The translations under genes were made by a program, and so were the position numbers. Positions 56,763 to 64,000 of a DNA stretch of 64,000 nucleotides are shown here, in pieces. The stretch's first letter is position 1; each line of letters starts with the position of its first letter. The notes beneath the pieces are model-generated. The model searched no databases, was not told where the DNA came from, and saw only the letters and a program-made list of their open reading frames with translations. This stretch comes from Shewanella psychrotolerans (lineage in GTDB: Bacteria; Pseudomonadota; Gammaproteobacteria; Enterobacterales; Shewanellaceae), in the NCBI RefSeq assembly GCF_019457595.1, contig NZ_CP080419.1, forward strand, positions 3,224,001-3,288,000, read 5' to 3'.

Positions 56763-57185
56763 TTAAAGTACCTGAACAACTTCTAATTCGAAGGTGACGG
56801 CGCGTCCAGCCAAAGGATGATTAAGATCGACAGTGACTGAATCGCCAATAACATCACGCACAATACCAGGGATCTCACTGCCACCTGGACCTGCGAAACT
56901 GACGATAACACCAGCTTCTAAACTCATATCTGCAGGAAACTTACTTCTATCCATATGGTGAATCGCATCAGGATTTGATTCACCAAATGCATCAGCCGCT
57001 TGCAGGGTGAAGCTATGTTTGTCGCCTTGATTAAGGTTAATGAGCTCCGCCTCAAACGCTGGGCTTAAGGTTTTATCACCAATATTTAATTTAGCCGGCT
57101 TACCAGATGCTTTAGTGCTATCGGCCGTTGAACCATCTTCAAGCACGATATTCATGTGGCATAACAATGAACGAGATACGGACAC
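56763..57185 (-). CDS. fkpB: FKBP-type peptidyl-prolyl isomerase FkpB (SlpA)
   Basis: 140 residues. This is an SlyD-like short FKBP: the FKBP strands flank an insert-in-flap domain, with [37 protein letters not shown] near the start, [12 protein letters not shown] and [20 protein letters not shown] at the end. It assists folding of proline-containing proteins in the cytosol. Conserved between lspA and ispH. The start may be GTG or ATG within a few codons; the site is not decided. Confidence 0.9.
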   Translation of the reverse strand: MSVSRSLLCHMNIVLEDGSTADSTKASGKPAKLNIGDKTLSPAFEAELINLNQGDKHSFTLQAADAFGESNPDAIHHMDRSKFPADMSLEAGVIVSFAGPGGSEIPGIVRDVIGDSVTVDLNHPLAGRAVTFELEVVQVL

Positions 57186-57189
57186 TTAA

Positions 57190-57702
57190 CTACCCCTTTG
57201 CGGCACCTTCGCCGTTTGGTTTACTTTCACTGATAAATGAGTCGATGATAATCAGCCCTGCACCGATACAGATCGCCGAGTCGGCAATATTAAACGCCGG
57301 AAAATGGTTCGTATTCCAATAGAAATCGAGAAAATCAACAACAAAACCATGCTGTAATCTATCGATTAGATTCCCAAGCGCCCCACCAATCACCAGTGTA
57401 TAGGCTAAATTTAATCGCCACATACCGCTCGATTGCTTTCTAAGCCAAACCGTTAACAGTGTACTAAAACCAACCGCCACTAAGGTAAATAGCCAGCGTT
57501 GCCAGCCACCCGCATCACTTAGAAAACTAAATGCCGCACCATAGTTACGTACATAGGTAAAGTTAAAAACCGGCAATAATTTAATTGACTCATAAAGGTC
57601 AAAATTGGCTAAAACCCATTGCTTAGATAGCTGGTCGGCGATAAACACCAACACAACTACCCAATACCAACGCAAGCCACTCTCTTTCCAGCTAGATGGC
57701 AT
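57190..57702 (-). CDS. lspA: lipoprotein signal peptidase II
   Basis: 170 residues from the ATG at 57700-57702. Four membrane helices. The catalytic aspartates are D123 (in VVDFLDFYWN) and D141 (in FNIADSAICIG), the same positions as in E. coli. It cuts the signal peptide before the lipid-modified cysteine and would process LolB here. AAGGGA lies about ten bases upstream of the start. Adjacent to ileS as usual. Confidence 0.96.
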   Translation of the reverse strand: MPSSWKESGLRWYWVVVLVFIADQLSKQWVLANFDLYESIKLLPVFNFTYVRNYGAAFSFLSDAGGWQRWLFTLVAVGFSTLLTVWLRKQSSGMWRLNLAYTLVIGGALGNLIDRLQHGFVVDFLDFYWNTNHFPAFNIADSAICIGAGLIIIDSFISESKPNGEGAAKG

Positions 57703-57713
57703 CAACTGTTCCC

Positions 57714-60536
57714 TTATGCGAATTGACGAACTTCGCCGTCACCTTCGATGTTAGTCACACAACGCGTACATAATGTTGGGTGCTCAACAACCTGACCAAC
57801 ATCTTCACGGTGATGCCAGCAGCGATCACACTTCTCAGCCGTAGACTTTTTAAGCCCTAGTTTAAGCGTCGCAAGCTCAGTACTGATAGCATCAGCTGGA
57901 GCATCAGCCAAGTCAACTAACGTTGTCTTAGAGGTGAGTAATACGAAACGCAGCTCATCACCGAGTACCGCTAAAGACGACTTAAGCGCTTCATCAGCAT
58001 ACAAGGTGATTTCAGCTTCTAACGAACCACCAACTTGTTTCTCACGACGGGCATTTTCAATCACTTTATTGACTTCGGCGCGCACGCTGAGTAGTTGTTC
58101 CCAATACTCGTCACTTAAATCTGACTCTAGTGTTACAGAAGCTAAACCGTCATACCAAGTTTCAGTAAACACAAATTGACTACGTTCACCAGGTAGTAAG
58201 TTCCAGATCTCATCGGCGGTGAAGCTCAAAATTGGCGCAATCCAGCGAACCATAGCTTCAGCAATCAGATACAGGGCTGATTGACAACTACGACGCGCGT
58301 TGCTGTCATCTTTGGCCGTATACTGTCTGTCTTTAATGATATCAAGGTAGAAACTACCTAATTCAACTGAACAGAACTGCATCAATTTTTGCGTAACGAC
58401 ATGGAAGTTATATTGCTCATAAGCTTCAAGCAGCTCTTGTTGCAATGCGGCGGCGCGGCGCACAACCCAACGATCTAGTGCAACCATATCTTCAATTGCA
58501 ACCATATCGGTTTCAGGGTTAAAACCATTGAGGTTAGCTAATAAGAATCGTGCAGTATTACGAATACGACGATAAGCATCAGCACTGCGCTTTAAGATCT
58601 CATCAGAAACCGTCATCTCACCACTATAATCGGTAGCGGCAACCCAAAGACGTAGAATGTCAGCGCCCAACTTATTGGTTACGTGCTGCGGCGCAATCAC
58701 GTTACCGACCGATTTTGACATCTTGCGGCCTTGACCATCAACGGTAAAACCGTGAGTCAACACTTGCTTATAAGGTGCTTTACCGCTCATCGCCGTTGAG
58801 ATCATCAAAGATGACATAAACCAACCACGGTGTTGATCGCTACCTTCTAGATACAGGTCGATTGAGTGTCCGTTAAATTCTGGACGCGACGCAACCACAG
58901 ATGAAAAAGTCGAACCAGAGTCGTACCATACGTCTAACGTATCGGTGACTTTACGATACTGCTCGGCTTCATCACCAAGTAGTTCCGATGCATCAAGATC
59001 CCACCATGCTTGGATCCCTTCTTGCTCTATACGGTTAGCAACGCGCTCCATGAGCGCAACACTGTCAGGGTGCAGCTCTTCGGTCTCACGGTGCACAAAT
59101 AGAGTAATAGGAACGCCCCATGTACGCTGACGAGAAATACACCAGTCTGGGCGATTCTCTACCATTTTCTCGATTCGGCTTTGTCCCCAATCAGGGATCC
59201 ACTGCGTCTTTTCGATTTCGCTTAACGCTTGGGCTCTAAGACCTTTTTGATCCATCGAAATAAACCACTGCGGCGTTGCACGGAAGATAATTGGGGTTTT
59301 ATGGCGCCAGCAATGTGGGTAACTATGATTGATCACCACATGGTTAAGCAGAGTGCCTTTCTCTTCGAGTAGCTCGATAACACTTTTGTTTGCTTTGAAG
59401 ACATGTTGCCCTGCAAAAATCTCTGTATCCGCTTTATAAACACCGTTGTCGCCAACAGGGTTAGCGACTTCTAAGCCATATTTTTGACCGACAACGAAAT
59501 CGTCTTGACCATGACCAGGAGCGGTATGAACCACACCGGTACCAGAATCGACAGTAACGTGATCGCCCAAAATAACTGGCACATCAAACGCATAAAACGG
59601 GTGATTAAAGCGTAACAACTCTAATGCAGAGCCTTGAGCTTTACCCAAAACGGTATGTGACTCAGCACCATAACGCTCAAGACAAGATTCAACCAATTCA
59701 TCGGCAAGGACTAACGCTTGAGCTTGACCATCTTTGATCATCTCAACTAAGGTATATTCTATGTTACCGGCAACAGACAGCGCTCGGTTAGCAGGCAATG
59801 TCCATGGCGTCGTGGTCCAGATAACCATTGAGATTTGATGAGCGTAATCACTCACACCAAACTTAGCTAACAACGCTGGCTTATCAACAACACTGAAAGC
59901 GACATCAATAGCGGGTGAGTTTTTATCTTCATACTCAACTTCAGCTTCAGCAAGAGCAGAACCGCAATCGGTACACCAATGCACAGGCTTAACACCTTTA
60001 TGCAAATGGCCACTCTCAATTACTTTTGATAGCGAACGAACGATATTGGCTTCAGTACTGAAATCCATGGTCAAATAAGGATTTTGCCAATCAGCAAAAA
60101 CGCCTAAACGAATAAAGTCTTCTCGTTGACCATCGACTTGCTTAGCCGCATATTCTCGACATTGCTGACGAAATTCAGCCGCACTCACCTTTTGACCTGG
60201 TTTACCAACCTTTTGCTCAACTTTCAGCTCAATAGGCAAACCATGGCAATCCCAACCAGGAATATAGGGGGCGTCGAAACCAGACATGGTTTTAGACTTA
60301 ATAATGATGTCTTTAAGAATTTTATTAACTGAGTGTCCAATATGGATGTCGCCATTCGCATATGGAGGGCCATCATGCAATATGAAGGGCTTAGCGCCAA
60401 TACGACTTTCACGAATCTTTTGGTATAGACCATTTTCAGTCCAAGACTTCAACATCTCTGGCTCACGATTAGCCAAGTTACCACGCATCGGAAATTCTGT
60501 TTCCGGCAAATTCAAAGTAGATTTATAGTCGCTCAT
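57714..60536 (-). CDS. ileS: isoleucyl-tRNA synthetase
   Basis: 940 residues from the ATG at 60534-60536 ([20 protein letters not shown], the family start). Class I synthetase: HIGH at 65-68 in [15 protein letters not shown] at about 605-609, and the C-terminal zinc finger [12 protein letters not shown]...CTRC. The editing domain between the two halves is intact. It sits between ribF and lspA in the conserved order. Sequence is normal for a gammaproteobacterium. Confidence 0.98.
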   Translation of the reverse strand: MSDYKSTLNLPETEFPMRGNLANREPEMLKSWTENGLYQKIRESRIGAKPFILHDGPPYANGDIHIGHSVNKILKDIIIKSKTMSGFDAPYIPGWDCHGLPIELKVEQKVGKPGQKVSAAEFRQQCREYAAKQVDGQREDFIRLGVFADWQNPYLTMDFSTEANIVRSLSKVIESGHLHKGVKPVHWCTDCGSALAEAEVEYEDKNSPAIDVAFSVVDKPALLAKFGVSDYAHQISMVIWTTTPWTLPANRALSVAGNIEYTLVEMIKDGQAQALVLADELVESCLERYGAESHTVLGKAQGSALELLRFNHPFYAFDVPVILGDHVTVDSGTGVVHTAPGHGQDDFVVGQKYGLEVANPVGDNGVYKADTEIFAGQHVFKANKSVIELLEEKGTLLNHVVINHSYPHCWRHKTPIIFRATPQWFISMDQKGLRAQALSEIEKTQWIPDWGQSRIEKMVENRPDWCISRQRTWGVPITLFVHRETEELHPDSVALMERVANRIEQEGIQAWWDLDASELLGDEAEQYRKVTDTLDVWYDSGSTFSSVVASRPEFNGHSIDLYLEGSDQHRGWFMSSLMISTAMSGKAPYKQVLTHGFTVDGQGRKMSKSVGNVIAPQHVTNKLGADILRLWVAATDYSGEMTVSDEILKRSADAYRRIRNTARFLLANLNGFNPETDMVAIEDMVALDRWVVRRAAALQQELLEAYEQYNFHVVTQKLMQFCSVELGSFYLDIIKDRQYTAKDDSNARRSCQSALYLIAEAMVRWIAPILSFTADEIWNLLPGERSQFVFTETWYDGLASVTLESDLSDEYWEQLLSVRAEVNKVIENARREKQVGGSLEAEITLYADEALKSSLAVLGDELRFVLLTSKTTLVDLADAPADAISTELATLKLGLKKSTAEKCDRCWHHREDVGQVVEHPTLCTRCVTNIEGDGEVRQFA

Positions 60537-60568
60537 TGATCCCATACCGTTAATTTAGCTAAAAGAGC

Positions 60569-61504
60569 TCAGCCTGCATCAAAGCCAAGCAGAGCCAGTG
60601 CTCTGTCAGCATCATTTTTAATTTGTTGCTTCAGCGCATCTAAAGATTTAAATGGCTGTTCATCTCTAATTTTTGCCACCAGTTCAACTTCAACAGTTTT
60701 GCCATAAAGGTCGCCGTCAAAATCAAACAAGTGCACTTCTAATTGACAATTTTGCCCATTGACCGTAGGTCTAAAACCAACGTTAGCCACACCGTCATAA
60801 ATATCGCTACCATCCCAATACAGTCTTACCGCAAAGACTCCTCTAACAGGAGACACTTTACGCTTTAATGCAATATTGGCTGTTGGAAAACCGATTGTCC
60901 GTCCAATCTTCTCACCATGAGCCACCTTACCGCACAAGGTAAATGGATGACCCAAGAGTCGACGAGCTTGTTCTAAATTACCTTTAGCTAGTTGCGCGCG
61001 AATTTCCGTCGAACTGACTCTTTTATCCGCCAAAAGAAAACTCTGAGTGCTCACAACCGCAAAACCAAACTTCTCACCCGCCTGTTTAAGCACCTGAAAA
61101 TTGCCGCTACGCTGCTTACCAAAACAGAAATCGTCACCAACAACGAGATACTTAACCCCTAATTGTTTGACCAGTAACTGCTCAATAAAGTCTTCAGCAG
61201 GCATACCCGCAAACTTGCGATTGAAATTAACACACAGTAAACGCGCTATGCCTAACTCTTCTAGCAATACAATTTTGTCACGTAATAGGCTAAGTCGCGC
61301 TGGTGCGTTATCCCCCATAAATAGCTCTTGAGGCTGAGGCTCAAAAGTCATCAGTGTGGCTGGAACGTCATGCTGATGTGCCTTTTTTACCAGCGCAGCA
61401 ATCACTTCGGCATGACCCCGATGTACTCCATCGAAGTTACCAATAGTTAACACACAGCCTCTGTGCCTGGGTAAAATATTATGTATACCGCGGATCAGTT
61501 CCAT
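60569..61504 (-). CDS. ribF: bifunctional riboflavin kinase/FAD synthetase
   Basis: 311 residues from the ATG at 61502-61504. The N-terminal half has the nucleotidyl-transfer motifs TIGNFDGVHRGH and VVGDDFCFGKQRSGN, making FAD from FMN, and the C-terminal half has the flavokinase GRTIGFPTANIAL. It supplies FMN and FAD, and the flavin-dependent halogenase and other flavoenzymes in the window would draw on it. Conserved between murJ and ileS. The RBS is weak. Confidence 0.96.
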   Translation of the reverse strand: MELIRGIHNILPRHRGCVLTIGNFDGVHRGHAEVIAALVKKAHQHDVPATLMTFEPQPQELFMGDNAPARLSLLRDKIVLLEELGIARLLCVNFNRKFAGMPAEDFIEQLLVKQLGVKYLVVGDDFCFGKQRSGNFQVLKQAGEKFGFAVVSTQSFLLADKRVSSTEIRAQLAKGNLEQARRLLGHPFTLCGKVAHGEKIGRTIGFPTANIALKRKVSPVRGVFAVRLYWDGSDIYDGVANVGFRPTVNGQNCQLEVHLFDFDGDLYGKTVEVELVAKIRDEQPFKSLDALKQQIKNDADRALALLGFDAG

Positions 61505-61569
61505 TACATTCAATAACTAGCAAGCATAAGTTCGCGGATTATATACCAGCTAAGCGCGATAATCAGCAC

Positions 61570-63129
61570 TCAAAAGCCAGCTTTCATCCTCCAAGGACGA
61601 ATTCCTAACAATAACATACCCAATAAGTAGACGGCAGCACCACCTCCAATCAGCTGAAGTAACTGCATTATCCGCTGCGAGAATGAAAAAACGAGCCATT
61701 CATCTATCGTCGGAAGAAATTGATATAAAAAGATAATCATCAATATCGACGCCAATACAGTTTTCAAGAAAAATAATAACGTCTGTTTACTAACCTGATA
61801 GACACCTGCGTTATGCAACCCTCGATAAAGTAACGATGCATTAAGCAGCGCCGACATAGAGGTCGCAATAGCCAAACCAACATACCCAAATGGAAAAACC
61901 AAAATAAGGTTAAATACCATGTTGCTCACCATAGCGATAATGCCATATTGCACAGGCGTCTTAGTGTCTTGCCTTGAATAGTACCCAGGAGCTAACACCT
62001 TAATTAACATAAAGCTTAATAACCCACTGCCGTAAGCCATTAAACTGTATGAAGCCATATCAACGTCATCAAGCGTAAAAGCCCCTCTCATAAACAGCAC
62101 CATTAACATCGGCTTTGCCAATACGATAAGGCCACACATTGCGGGTAAGCCCATTAACAAAATAGCCTTAACGCCCCAATCCATGGTTTTAGCAAAACCA
62201 GGGCTTTCGGCATTAACATGATTTCTTGATAATGCCGGTAAAATCACAGTGGCAATCGCGATGCCAAAGAGTCCTAAGGGGAATTCTAATAATCGATCCG
62301 AATAATAAAGCCAACTTATCGATCCAGTAACGAGAAAACTGGCAATAAAGGTATCGAGCAACAAGTTAATCTGGGATACCGACACACCGAATAAAGCTGG
62401 GATCATTAAGGTTCTGATCTTAACGACTCCAGGATGGTGCCATCCCCATGATGGCTTAACCAACGCATTCTCTCGGAGCAGAAAGGGGATCTGAAATAAA
62501 AATTGAATAACACCGCCGGCAAACACCCCCCAAGCGAGACCAATTTCAGGCTGCTCCAATGTAGGCGCGAGATAGATTGCTGCAGCAATAATGGCGACAT
62601 TTAAGAAAACAGGCGTAAAGCCAGATACCGCAAAACGTCCTCTGGTATTAAGAATCGACCCAGCCAAAGCGGTAAAGGTGATAAACCACAGATAAGGAAA
62701 AGTGATCTTTAGCATTAATGATGCTAACTCAAACTTTTCACCGTTAGGCTCATCATTTAACCACGCTAAGAACCAACCTCCACCAAACAACGCAGTCAAC
62801 ACAGGAGATCCAATAACGCCGATCAAGGTCACAATAGTAACCACCCCACCTAAGGTACCCGCGACTTTAGAAAGGAGTTCACGCACCTCCTCATCGCTGT
62901 TCTTCTCTTGATATTCAGTAAGAACTGGAACGAATGCTTGAGCAAATGCACCTTCAGCAAAGAGTCGCCTTAAAAAGTTGGGGATTTTATTTGCGAAGAA
63001 AAAAACATCAGCGCTACTACCAGCCCCCATCAAATTAGCAATAACCACATCACGAACGAGGCCTAATACACGTGAAATCAGTGTCATAGCACTGACTATC
63101 ATTCCTGACTTAAAAAGTTTTCTGCTCAA
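61570..63129 (-). CDS. murJ: lipid II flippase MurJ
   Basis: 519 residues from a TTG at 63127-63129, which has AGGGG six bases upstream and gives the family N-terminus MSRKLFKSGMIVSAMTLISR. The longer frame to 63168 has no such support. Fourteen membrane helices of the MATE-like MOP superfamily. MurJ moves lipid II across the inner membrane for peptidoglycan. The conserved arginines occur early in SRVLGLVRDVV and in NFLRRLFAEGAF. It is divergent from rpsT and precedes ribF. Confidence 0.95.
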   Translation of the reverse strand: MSRKLFKSGMIVSAMTLISRVLGLVRDVVIANLMGAGSSADVFFFANKIPNFLRRLFAEGAFAQAFVPVLTEYQEKNSDEEVRELLSKVAGTLGGVVTIVTLIGVIGSPVLTALFGGGWFLAWLNDEPNGEKFELASLMLKITFPYLWFITFTALAGSILNTRGRFAVSGFTPVFLNVAIIAAAIYLAPTLEQPEIGLAWGVFAGGVIQFLFQIPFLLRENALVKPSWGWHHPGVVKIRTLMIPALFGVSVSQINLLLDTFIASFLVTGSISWLYYSDRLLEFPLGLFGIAIATVILPALSRNHVNAESPGFAKTMDWGVKAILLMGLPAMCGLIVLAKPMLMVLFMRGAFTLDDVDMASYSLMAYGSGLLSFMLIKVLAPGYYSRQDTKTPVQYGIIAMVSNMVFNLILVFPFGYVGLAIATSMSALLNASLLYRGLHNAGVYQVSKQTLLFFLKTVLASILMIIFLYQFLPTIDEWLVFSFSQRIMQLLQLIGGGAAVYLLGMLLLGIRPWRMKAGF

Positions 63130-63304
63130 AATAACCCCTAAACCGAGCACAGACAGCGACAAAATCATATAAAAAGTCGACTTAACTCTGTCGCCATGCA
63201 GCTTTTGCTGCTAGAATTGCGCACCATATTACACGAGTTAGGTTGAAGAACGCCAAGTCTGCTCTGATTAATTTATCTTTAAGATAAAGATCCGATCATT
63301 GTCA

Positions 63305-63333
63305 TTGACAAAGTGACAAAAAAAAGGCATATT
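63305..63333 (+). promoter_or_regulatory. rpsT promoter
   Basis: TTGACA (63305-63310), 17-base spacer, CATATT (63328-63333). It would start transcription near 63340, giving a leader of about 36 bases before the TTG. A near-consensus -35 box. Confidence 0.75.
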
Positions 63334-63375
63334 CCTCGACCTTTAAAAATATCTAACCCTTTTAGGAGTTGCACC

Positions 63376-63642
63376 TTGGCTAATAGCAAGTCTGCAAAGA
63401 AGCGCGCGCTTCAATCTGAAAAACGTCGTCAGCATAATGCTAGCCGTCGTTCAATGTTACGTTCATACGTTAAAAAAGTAATCGCTGCTATACACGCTGG
63501 CGATCACAAAGCGGCGACTGAAGCATTTAATGTTGCACAACCAATTGTTGACCGTATGGCGACTAAAGGCCTTATTCACAAGAATAAAGCTGCTCGTCAA
63601 AAGTCTCGCTTGAATACCAGAATCAAAGCACTAGCTGCTTAA
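63376..63642 (+). CDS. rpsT: 30S ribosomal protein S20
   Basis: 88 residues from TTG at 63376, with AGGAG seven bases upstream. The E. coli rpsT also starts with TTG, so the rare start is part of its known low-efficiency autoregulation. The protein [18 protein letters not shown] is basic and helical, typical of S20, and ends in [11 protein letters not shown]. The upstream in-frame ATG (63313) would add 21 residues that the family lacks. It stands alone between a good promoter and a strong terminator. Confidence 0.97.
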   Translation: MANSKSAKKRALQSEKRRQHNASRRSMLRSYVKKVIAAIHAGDHKAATEAFNVAQPIVDRMATKGLIHKNKAARQKSRLNTRIKALAA

Positions 63643-63652
63643 TTCTGTTAGC

Positions 63653-63690
63653 GACATAAAAAAGCCGGCTTAAGCCGGTTTTTTTATGTC
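63653..63690 (+). terminator. strong terminator after rpsT
   Basis: CCGGC and GCCGG enclose TTAA; A-rich and T-rich arms and GACAT/ATGTC extend the stem to about 17 bp. Begins ten bases after the stop. Confidence 0.93.
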
Positions 63691-63893
63691 TAAAATTTGT
63701 GCAGACGATTCGATAGGTGGCACTGGATCAGCCGTCAATTGAGAAACAATCCTGTGTCATCAATTAAAAGCACTGCTTGTTACTGCAAAACATCAATTCA
63801 ACGACCCATGATCTATTTTGTACTAAACTCTATCCGCATTTCAGAACAACAATCATCATAGTAGTTAACATGATAACGCATCAAGCGGCGGCC
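63691..63893. other. intergenic region without a recognisable gene
   Basis: About 200 bases between the rpsT terminator and the repeat element. Nothing recognisable. Confidence 0.4.
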
Positions 63894-64000
63894 AAGGACA
63901 AGCTAAGACGAATTGATGATGGAATAGTCATTTCCATGTGAGGCCGTTCAACGCAGAAGCAGGAAGGTAAAAAACACGCCTAACAGACTAATTTTAGCGC
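63894..64000. repeat. repeat-like intergenic element, second copy cut by the window edge
   Basis: Same orientation as the copy near 10806. It shares GATGATGGAAT, TTCAACGC, AAGGTAAAAAACA, GCCTAACAG and AATTTTAGC at matching distances, with scattered substitutions (about 80 percent identity by eye over 90 bases). The 3' part is beyond the window. Confidence 0.75.

Overview
The window reads as a chromosomal segment of a marine gammaproteobacterium, most probably Shewanella. The main reasons are a complete NagR/NagP/NagX/NagK-type N-acetylglucosamine (GlcNAc) cluster with its operator palindrome, the gene order pilU-pilT / yggS-proC-yggT-yggU-DUF4426-rdgB-hemW, and the pair trmB-yggL / mutY-yggX. 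This assignment rests on recalled gene order and family likeness; no search was run. Most of the window is ordinary, collinear core genome. I see no insertion sequence, prophage or CRISPR array.

Layout. 1-7900: an edge-truncated DUF819 membrane protein, sirB1/sirB2, a plus-strand GNAT enzyme and a class I methyltransferase, then prmC-prfA-hemA. The two plus-strand genes interrupt what is normally a continuous hemA-prfA-prmC-sirB2-sirB1 run. 8173-10688: lolB-ispE-prs. 10766-11000: a repeat-like intergenic element with a second, edge-truncated copy at 63894-64000. 11204-15076: hemH, an exported glutathione peroxidase, pilU-pilT. 15112-19995: yggS-proC-yggT-yggU-DUF4426-rdgB-hemW. 20148-24586: a DUF885 protein, an unrecognised membrane-anchored protein and a LysR regulator. 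24937-29613: yggN-glsA-yggL-trmB and, divergently, mutY-yggX. 29698-30824: a cytochrome b561/YceI pair. 31285-31468: tRNA-Phe and tRNA-Thr behind a strong promoter with a GC-rich discriminator.

31733-47283 is the GlcNAc/chitin-oligosaccharide region. It holds nagP (transporter), nagX (acetyltransferase-like membrane protein), nagA (deacetylase), nagK (kinase), hex (GH20 hexosaminidase), a sapC-like gene, a flavin-dependent tryptophan-halogenase-family gene, a TonB-dependent receptor and the LacI-type regulator NagR. Near-identical 18-bp palindromes (core TGACAACGCTGTCA) sit before nagP, nagK, hex and the receptor, with a weaker one before sapC, so the whole region looks like one regulon. Oligosaccharide would enter through the receptor, be cut by Hex, cross the inner membrane by NagP, and be phosphorylated by NagK and deacetylated by NagA. 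No glucosamine-6-phosphate deaminase gene is present. The 1-kb gap upstream of hex holds an orphan minus-strand terminator and a strong hairpin below a NagR operator, a possible small RNA or leader.

47352-55570: glnB, two FimT/FimU-type pseudopilins on the plus strand, and the minor-pilin operon pilV-pilW-pilX-pilY1-pilE-tapY2 on the minus strand. Together with pilT/pilU this covers part of a type IV pilus system. 55804-63642: murJ-ribF-ileS-lspA-fkpB-ispH on the minus strand and, divergently, rpsT. Several genes start with TTG or GTG (prmC, murJ, rpsT, prs, the methyltransferase), each supported by Shine-Dalgarno spacing or by alignment to the known N-terminus.
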